A stretch of DNA of 10,183 nucleotides, from positions 1-10,183 of the forward strand of contig DATHET010000236.1 of assembly GCA_035490315.1 (NCBI GenBank), read 5' to 3'. The DNA is from JADJQU01 sp035490315 (lineage in GTDB: Bacteria > Planctomycetota > UBA1135 > GCA-002686595). The number at the start of each line of letters is the position of its first letter. The stretch's first letter is position 1. Positions 1-5,375 of the stretch are shown here, in pieces. Position numbers and translations under genes: made by a program. The notes below the pieces were generated by a model. The model was given only the letters and a program-made list of their open reading frames with translations. It had not been told where the DNA came from and did no database searches.

Positions 1-37
1 CGACTCGTGCTGGGTTGGATAGGCGAGAGTTGCTCGC

Positions 38-2575
38 GTGCCCAGTCAAGATGCAATCACGGACGAGGGTTGGCTGACCCACGCCGCCGCGCTGCGGGCC
101 TTGGCCGCCGCGCTCACCAACGACGCGAACGAAGCCCAGGATCTAATCCAGGAGACCTGGCTGCGAGCGCTCCGCCACGAAGGTTCCGGTGACCGTCCGC
201 GCTCCTGGTGGGCGGCGGTCCTGCGCAATCTCGCTCGCAATCGCGCGCGCCAGCGACGCCAGCGAGCGCACGACGAGCGCGAGGCTGCTCGCGACGAGCG
301 GCTGCCGAGCGAGTTCGAAGTCCTGGAGCGACTCGAGGTGGCTCAACGCGTCGCCGCGGAAGTGACGCGTCTCGACGAGCCCTACCGCACCACGATCCAC
401 CTGCGCTACTTCGAAGGCCTGAGCCCCGATGAGATCGCGAAACGATCCCAGGCGCCGCTCGAGACCGTGCGAGCCAGGCTGCGCCGCGGTCTTGCGCTCC
501 TGCGCGAGCGCATGGACCGCGCCTCTGGCGGCGATCGCAACGCCTGGAGCGTCTCGCTCGCTTCGATTGCAATTCGCGGCAAGCCAACGGCGCTCGCGGC
601 ACTCGGCAGTTCCCTGATTACCATCGGAGGCATCGCGATGAGCGCAAAGATTGCATTGGGAGTTGCCGCGGCGGTCGTGATCGGCATTGGAGCGTACCTC
701 CTGCGTCCCGGCGGCGACCCATCGACACCGAACGGCCCCGCAGTCGTCGAGGCCGCCGCGCCTGGCTTGCCTGCGGCGCTCCCGGCCGCGGAATCTGCAC
801 AGAGCGAATCCTCGCTCGGTGCCCGCGCCGAAGCCGCGCAATCCGATCCGACTCCAGTCGCTGCCTCAGGCGACGACACGATCGAAGTCCGCGGCACCGT
901 CGTGATCGTCGACGAACAAGGAGTCGAGCGTCGCAGTGAGTCTGGAACCGTCCTCGCATCCTTTGGAACGCAGGCGAAGCGTGGCCAGACACGTCCGTTG
1001 GATTTCACGAAGGGTGCCTGGTCGCTGCGTATCGGGAGAGGTGACTCCCTCGGGTTTTACAAGCTCGTGGCCAGTGAACGTGAAGCGCTGCTCGCGGAAG
1101 ATTCACGATTTCTGCAGCCCGGTTCGGAACCGATCGAGGTGCGCGGCAGGTGGCTCAAGCGTGGCCGGCTTCGTGTAGTCGATGCCGCCACGAAGCGGGA
1201 GCTGCGCGACATCGAGTTGCGGTACTCCGACGATAGGCACGTGAATTGGGAGTGGGTCCATCCCGGCGATTCCATCGAGAAGATGTCGCTTCTGCGCTTC
1301 GTTTCGTCGCCCGTCGATCTGCCCGAACGTTTGAAGTTCACGCCGTATTGGCTTCACGTCGCAGGCTACGCGTGGCTGCGCGTCGACTTCGATCACCTGG
1401 TCGGCGGCGAACGCACGGTGGAGCTCCTGGATCCCGCGTCGATCTCCGTGACGATCACCGGCACTCCGCCACCTGGTGTGTTCGTGCGCCTGTATCCGAC
1501 ACGAGTCCTGACGGTGCGCGGCGAAACGGGGCCCAAATCCGTCGTGAGCGAGTTCGGAGAGGATGCCGTCTCGGTTCACGCATCCATGAACGGCCCCACG
1601 CTCATCACCGATCTCGCGCCAGCGACGTATCTCGCCGCGGTCGAGTCCGGCGTGGACGAAAGCAAGCAACGCCTGGGCGAGCAGCTGATCGTGCTTCCCG
1701 CAGGTCCAGTCACCGATGTGACGGTGGTGGTCGATGCGAGCAAGCTCGATGTGCCCATGGTCCATCTATTCGGGACCCTTGCTTTGCCCGAGGGGAGCGA
1801 TGTGGCCAATGCAAGACTCTGCTTGTGGCGCGAAGGTGGAGGAGCGGATCGAGTCGCGTTGAAAATCGCAGAGATGACCTTGCTCGAGGGCGACGAACGA
1901 GTTCGCAACTGGGATGCGGGGAATGTGCGCACGGGATCGTGGGGAGCGAGCGTGGAGTCCGTTGGCTACCGGCAATTGATCCACGCGGATGAACCTGGAA
2001 AGCTCCGCGTAGAAATCGTCGTTCCTCCTCTTGTCACGGTATCGATCGATGTCAGCGATGCGGCCACGGGTGACGCGTTGAAGCCCGAGCGCATCATGTG
2101 GTCGGACGCGCGGATCGAGGGATTGTCGATGGGCTTCGGAGTCCACGTTCTTCCACTCGACAAGAAGGGCGCATACTGGTTCTCGGCGCCCGCTGGCGTC
2201 GCCTCGGTGTCCTGCGACCTCACGGGCTACACACCTTTCTACGAGCAGGTGTCCCTGACGGGAGCCGAGCACTCGTTGCACATCAAGCTCGAGCGCGCAG
2301 CCGGGGTCCATGTGGAAGTCTTCGAAGGCGAAGCTCGACTTCGAGCGGGCTTCGATTTCTTTTTCGCAATGCGCATCACTCTCGTCGGCCAGCGCCGCCC
2401 CCTGGGCAGACCCTCGCAAGACACGGAGTTCGAGTGCTCCAGACTCCTCGATCCAGGCCGCTACGAGATCAAGTTCCCGATCCTCGACGGGTATGAACCG
2501 ATCGAGCCGCTGACGGTCGACGTGGCCGCCGGACAGATTCTCGACGTGCGAGTGAACGTCAAGCACAAGCAGTGA
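38..2575 (+). CDS. ECF sigma factor fused to a membrane anchor and extracytoplasmic beta-domains
   Basis: An 845-residue protein with an N-terminal ECF-type sigma factor. Region 2 lies at about residues 11-76 (NEAQDLIQETWLRALR, then a basic RARQRRQR tail). Region 4 lies at about 101-157, with the helix-turn-helix LSPDEIAKRSQAPLETVRAR. Two hydrophobic stretches follow (about 184-200 and 204-222), then a Pro/Ala-rich linker to about 280. The rest looks beta-rich, with transthyretin/carboxypeptidase-regulatory-like endings at about 526-566, 717-752 and 804-841 (LDPGRYEIKF; AGQILDVRVNV). The GTG at 38 is the only usual start after the in-frame TAG at 20-22, with a weak GCGAGAG upstream. Ordinary ECF sigma factors are about 170-200 residues, so roughly 600 residues are added. 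I infer a membrane-tethered sigma factor whose C-terminal part senses outside the cytoplasm. No separate anti-sigma gene lies next to it in this window. The sigma part is secure; the fold of the rest is tentative. Confidence 0.88.
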   Translation: MPSQDAITDEGWLTHAAALRALAAALTNDANEAQDLIQETWLRALRHEGSGDRPRSWWAAVLRNLARNRARQRRQRAHDEREAARDERLPSEFEVLERLEVAQRVAAEVTRLDEPYRTTIHLRYFEGLSPDEIAKRSQAPLETVRARLRRGLALLRERMDRASGGDRNAWSVSLASIAIRGKPTALAALGSSLITIGGIAMSAKIALGVAAAVVIGIGAYLLRPGGDPSTPNGPAVVEAAAPGLPAALPAAESAQSESSLGARAEAAQSDPTPVAASGDDTIEVRGTVVIVDEQGVERRSESGTVLASFGTQAKRGQTRPLDFTKGAWSLRIGRGDSLGFYKLVASEREALLAEDSRFLQPGSEPIEVRGRWLKRGRLRVVDAATKRELRDIELRYSDDRHVNWEWVHPGDSIEKMSLLRFVSSPVDLPERLKFTPYWLHVAGYAWLRVDFDHLVGGERTVELLDPASISVTITGTPPPGVFVRLYPTRVLTVRGETGPKSVVSEFGEDAVSVHASMNGPTLITDLAPATYLAAVESGVDESKQRLGEQLIVLPAGPVTDVTVVVDASKLDVPMVHLFGTLALPEGSDVANARLCLWREGGGADRVALKIAEMTLLEGDERVRNWDAGNVRTGSWGASVESVGYRQLIHADEPGKLRVEIVVPPLVTVSIDVSDAATGDALKPERIMWSDARIEGLSMGFGVHVLPLDKKGAYWFSAPAGVASVSCDLTGYTPFYEQVSLTGAEHSLHIKLERAAGVHVEVFEGEARLRAGFDFFFAMRITLVGQRRPLGRPSQDTEFECSRLLDPGRYEIKFPILDGYEPIEPLTVDVAAGQILDVRVNVKHKQ
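626..640 (+). promoter_or_regulatory. possible internal ribosome binding site and start codon
   Basis: GGAGG at 626-630 is followed by a 7-nt spacer and an in-frame ATG at 638-640 (residue 201 of the sigma fusion). It is the best-looking Shine-Dalgarno/start pair I found in the window. It falls exactly between the sigma domain and the hydrophobic anchor (MSAKIALGVAAAVVIGIGAY). Initiation here would give a 645-residue signal-anchored protein without the sigma domain. The GGAGG also encodes Gly-Gly (GGA GGC), so it may be coincidental. Confidence 0.35.
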
Positions 2576-2584
2576 GCGAGGCTC

Positions 2585-2612
2585 TGGCGCGCTTCCCAGG
2601 CGGCTAGCGCCA
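2585..2612. terminator. weak hairpin between convergent genes
   Basis: TGGCGC (2585-2590) and GCGCCA (2607-2612) form a 6-bp inverted repeat with a 16-nt loop. It spans the 28-bp gap between the sigma fusion and the convergent lipoprotein-like gene and covers the latter's stop codon. There is no T-tract on either side, so it can only be a weak bidirectional terminator candidate. Confidence 0.2.
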
Positions 2613-3095
2613 CTTCAGCAACCCCCTGGTCAGCGCCTGCTCTTCGATGCTGGTCGCGAGGCGATCCAGCTTGAAGTACTCGGGAGTCCTGGGCGTCACA
2701 AGGACCGTCTTCCGCACGCCGTTGGCCCGGACTGTGATGATGGTCGATGTGATGTGGCTGGCCTTCACTCGATATTCATCTTCGAGCTGAAAGAAAGTGG
2801 CACGCTCGATCTCCGTCCAGATCTTCTCGACGGTCTCCGTTCCGATCGCGTCTCGCTCGTAGCCGTTGAACGATACGCTGCCATCGGAGCTCACTTCCGT
2901 CAGATCATGGGAGAACAGCTTCGCATCGGGTTGCCGCCGCACCGTCACGACCAGATCCGAGGGAGGCGCCTTGCCCTCGGCGACCTTGCCCTCGCCGGGA
3001 GTCCTGCACCCGACCTGTCCCAGGCTCGCCAGGCAGATCAGTGCCAGCACGCTCCGGCGGGGAACCAAAGTCTTCACACCCTCAGCATGCCGCAT
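2604..3095 (-). CDS. small lipoprotein-like exported protein, DUF6438-like
   Basis: A 163-residue protein counted from the ATG at 3095-3093. It has a basic n-region (VPRR), a hydrophobic core (SVLALICLASL) and a near-lipobox ending in Cys30 (GQVGC; Gln at -3 is atypical), so it is probably a lipoprotein or at least exported. The mature part resembles the DUF6438 family: a strand with SSDGSVSFNG, a helix around VEKIWTEIERATFFQLEDEY, then ITVRANGVRKTV and a C-terminal helix. The CFGTCP-type motif I associate with that family is absent. The frame is open back to an ATG at 3221, but that adds 42 residues without recognisable features in front of a good signal peptide. A GTG at 3077-3075 is an equally plausible start. 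No clear Shine-Dalgarno was seen. Function is unknown. It is transcribed towards the sigma fusion and divergently from the VCBS gene. Confidence 0.75.
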   Translation of the reverse strand: MRHAEGVKTLVPRRSVLALICLASLGQVGCRTPGEGKVAEGKAPPSDLVVTVRRQPDAKLFSHDLTEVSSDGSVSFNGYERDAIGTETVEKIWTEIERATFFQLEDEYRVKASHITSTIITVRANGVRKTVLVTPRTPEYFKLDRLATSIEEQALTRGLLKWR

Positions 3096-3453
3096 CGCAG
3101 CGGCACCGCAACACGCCGTTCGGTTCGCCGAGGAGCCTCGGGGCGAGGCGCACCGAGGCGCGGGATTTCCCAGACCTGAATCGTGTGGGACAATCCGAGG
3201 GACCTGGTCCTGTTCCGCCACTCTCCGGTGGAACTATCCTGGCGGATTTGCCCTGTACACGTGTCCAGGCTGGCGACCCCTACCGCCAGCTGCGAAAGTA
3301 CTGAATCCGCGCCGATTCTGGATTTTCTGAAACTCTCCTGACCGCTGCTGACGCTGCTTCCCTGCCGGTACCAATGCGAGCCGGCCGAGACGGTACGGAA
3401 CGAGCGCCTTGCGCATAGCCTGATTCGCGGTCCCCACCCAATTCCCCACCCAA
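3096..3453. other. divergent intergenic region
   Basis: These 358 bp separate the minus-strand lipoprotein-like gene from the plus-strand VCBS gene, so they should hold both promoters. No convincing -35/-10 pair was found. GGAAC at 3230-3234 and GGAAC near 3395 are ECF -35-like, but neither has a recognisable -10 partner. The structured elements seen (palindrome and hairpin at 3257-3290, C-rich repeat at 3431-3454) are listed separately. The open frames across this region look like chance frames of GC-rich DNA. Confidence 0.5.
3257..3290. promoter_or_regulatory. 8-bp palindrome next to a 7-bp hairpin
   Basis: The perfect palindrome ACACGTGT (3257-3264) is followed by GCTGGCG (3269-3275) and CGCCAGC (3284-3290), a perfect 7-bp stem with the 8-nt loop ACCCCTAC. 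An overlapping alternative pairs CTGGCGG (3239-3245) with CCGCCAG (3283-3289), so two mutually exclusive structures are possible. The site is about 165 bp upstream of the VCBS start and could be an operator or leader structure. It is not followed by a T-tract in either direction. Confidence 0.3.
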
Positions 3454-3454
3454 A
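3431..3454 (+). repeat. tandem C-rich 12-mer abutting the VCBS start codon
   Basis: TCCCCACCCAAT (3431-3442) is followed directly by TCCCCACCCAAA (3443-3454), two copies that differ only in the last base. The final A is the first base of the ATG start codon at 3454. The 24 bases contain only one G-free, C-rich motif where a Shine-Dalgarno should be, so this start either uses no Shine-Dalgarno or the repeat itself has a regulatory role. Confidence 0.6.
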
Positions 3455-5322
3455 TGAAGTTCAAAACCAATCTGCTTCTCTTGTGCACGCTGCTCGGAGT
3501 TCCCGCCGGCGCGAGCGCTTTCCAAACGGGATTTCCTGGCCAGCCGCTGTCCGGGGAGGAGTTCGACATGTGTCCGTGGAAGCGGACCTGGCCAACCGTG
3601 TCGACGAACACCATGGGAGTGGCGGTCGCCGGCGACTTCACCGGTGACTATTCTCCCGACGTCTGGCAGCACGCCGACGGAGCGCTGGTGCTGTTCGTGA
3701 ATCCGTCGCACATGGACGTGAATGTCGTGTACACCGGGACGGTCAGCTCAATCGCGCGCCTCCCCGGTGCCACCGTGCTGGACAAGAGTCGGCTGCTTTT
3801 CGCTGACTACGCCGGCGTGGGGATCATCGAATACACGGTGGGAGCGACGAATCCGATCACGGTTACCTCGGTCAGCATCCCGACAGGAACTCCCACCCAG
3901 TCCTGGCTCAGCGTCAAATCGCTTCGATGCTGCGACCTGGACGGAGCGTACGGCCTCGATCTGATGGCAATCAACTCGGCGGGAACCTACCTGCTGCGCC
4001 TGATGAGCGATGGGCAGGGTGGGTACACCCATGCGCCGGCCATCTACCTCGGCAGCGGCGCCACCGAGGCCTTCCCGATGATCTACAACACCGGAGAGGC
4101 TCAGCAGTTCGCCGTGCTGACCAACGCCTGGTTCTTCATTGTGCAATCCAGTGGAGTGCGCAGCAAAGTGATCGCCAATGGCTCCGCCGGCCACATCGCC
4201 AAGCTCACCCAGGTTCCGTCCTACGGAACTCCCCTCCCCGACTGTGTCGCGTGGTGGCAGGACCTGGGCAGCGGCGACGGGCAGCTCCGGCTGGTCGACA
4301 GCAGGGCGACCCTGCAGACTCCGGTTCCGCTGGACGATCTCGACATTTCGGCAATTGCGACCGGCGACGTCGACGGGAATGGGAGCGACGATGTCTCGCT
4401 GGTTTCCTCGGTCGATCAGGTCGTCTACACGTACTTCAATCATCGCGACGCCGATACCTTGACAATCAATCGTTTCGAGGATGACTGCGTGAATTCGATC
4501 TCCTTGGAGGGCGAGAACATGCTCGGGATCGGCAATACGGCCACTCCCCTGCTCGTCGACCTGAACTTCGACGGCATGGCTGATTTCTTCGCCATCGACA
4601 CGGACGATCCGCGAGCGTACGCGATCCAGACGCTGCCGCCGCGCCGCGTGCTTTACCAGCAAACGCAAGCGCAGCCTCACCCGTGCTTTGATCGCGCGGA
4701 TTACCACGCTGCGAATTGGCTCGCCCATAATTGCAGTGTGTCCGGGACTGCCACCGGGGTGCTGATGCTGTCGCTCAACAATCCCTGGCCTAGCATCACT
4801 CCGACCGCCGATCTTTCTGGATGGCTGCTCGATCTCGTGGTGTATCGCCAGCCTGCCGACGTCGCACAAGTGGTGCAACCTGTCGAGCCCGTTGCCAGGG
4901 TCCACTATCAGTACAACTTGAATAACGGGGATTATCTCAATTGGGCCCCTGCTGGTGCCGTCTGGTCCTTCCCGATCACGATCGAAGAGAGCGCTGCGTC
5001 GTTCCACGACAAGTTCTACATCGTCCTCAAGCCTCTGCCCCCCGGCTCCTCGCCGCTGGCTGAATACATCACCGGAGTCACCTCCGAGGACTTGATGAAC
5101 GGCACCCATGAGGCCACGACCTACCTGAAGACACGGCCCGGAAGCTGGGGGGATTCCACGGACTTCGAGCTCGTGGAGGAGGACTGCAGCGTAGCCAGCA
5201 ACAAGAAACCCTCTGGATCGGTGCCTCTGCTGCGCGTGCCGCCTTACCAGCCGAACACGGTTCCGAGCGTGCCATCCGCGACGTCGCCGCCGGCAGGGAT
5301 CGACCTTTCGACCGGGCAGTAG
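3454..5322 (+). CDS. secreted FG-GAP/VCBS-repeat beta-propeller protein
   Basis: A 622-residue protein with a clear Sec signal peptide (MKFKTNLLLLCTLLGVPAGASA, cleavage after about residue 22). The next 380 residues carry spaced Asp-rich motifs typical of FG-GAP/VCBS repeats, in which Ca2+ usually binds: DFTGDYSPD (61-69), DLDGAYGLD (161-169), DVDGNGSDD (305-313) and LNFDGMADFF (370-379), with degenerate copies near 117, 214 and 264. The spacing of about 40-65 residues fits a seven-bladed propeller. Residues about 410-590 form a second, unrecognised region with Cys and many aromatic residues, followed by a Pro/Ser-rich tail (PYQPNTVPSVPSATSPP). I infer a cell-surface or extracellular adhesion or binding protein; the ligand is unknown. 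The ATG is supported by the signal peptide but has no Shine-Dalgarno and sits directly after a C-rich tandem repeat. Confidence 0.85.
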   Translation: MKFKTNLLLLCTLLGVPAGASAFQTGFPGQPLSGEEFDMCPWKRTWPTVSTNTMGVAVAGDFTGDYSPDVWQHADGALVLFVNPSHMDVNVVYTGTVSSIARLPGATVLDKSRLLFADYAGVGIIEYTVGATNPITVTSVSIPTGTPTQSWLSVKSLRCCDLDGAYGLDLMAINSAGTYLLRLMSDGQGGYTHAPAIYLGSGATEAFPMIYNTGEAQQFAVLTNAWFFIVQSSGVRSKVIANGSAGHIAKLTQVPSYGTPLPDCVAWWQDLGSGDGQLRLVDSRATLQTPVPLDDLDISAIATGDVDGNGSDDVSLVSSVDQVVYTYFNHRDADTLTINRFEDDCVNSISLEGENMLGIGNTATPLLVDLNFDGMADFFAIDTDDPRAYAIQTLPPRRVLYQQTQAQPHPCFDRADYHAANWLAHNCSVSGTATGVLMLSLNNPWPSITPTADLSGWLLDLVVYRQPADVAQVVQPVEPVARVHYQYNLNNGDYLNWAPAGAVWSFPITIEESAASFHDKFYIVLKPLPPGSSPLAEYITGVTSEDLMNGTHEATTYLKTRPGSWGDSTDFELVEEDCSVASNKKPSGSVPLLRVPPYQPNTVPSVPSATSPPAGIDLSTGQ

Positions 5323-5338
5323 GCAGCCTCGATGGGCC

Positions 5339-5375
5339 CAGGTCACCGCGCCATCTGACCAAGGCCGGTGACCTG
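5339..5375. terminator. 10-bp hairpin at the convergent ends of the VCBS and CHAT genes
   Basis: CAGGTCACCG (5339-5348) and CGGTGACCTG (5366-5375) are perfect inverted repeats with a 17-nt loop. The stem begins 17 nt after the VCBS stop codon and includes the last codons and the stop of the CHAT gene on the other strand. It could act in both directions. There is no T-tract, so intrinsic termination is uncertain; mRNA 3'-end protection is an alternative. Confidence 0.35.

Noticed and set aside
3096..3221. N-terminal extension of the lipoprotein-like protein to an ATG at 3221
   Set aside because: It would place 42 undistinguished residues ahead of a good signal peptide.
3230..3260. ECF-type promoter starting with GGAAC at 3230-3234
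   Set aside because: The pentamer alone is common, and no recognisable -10 element lies 16-17 nt downstream.
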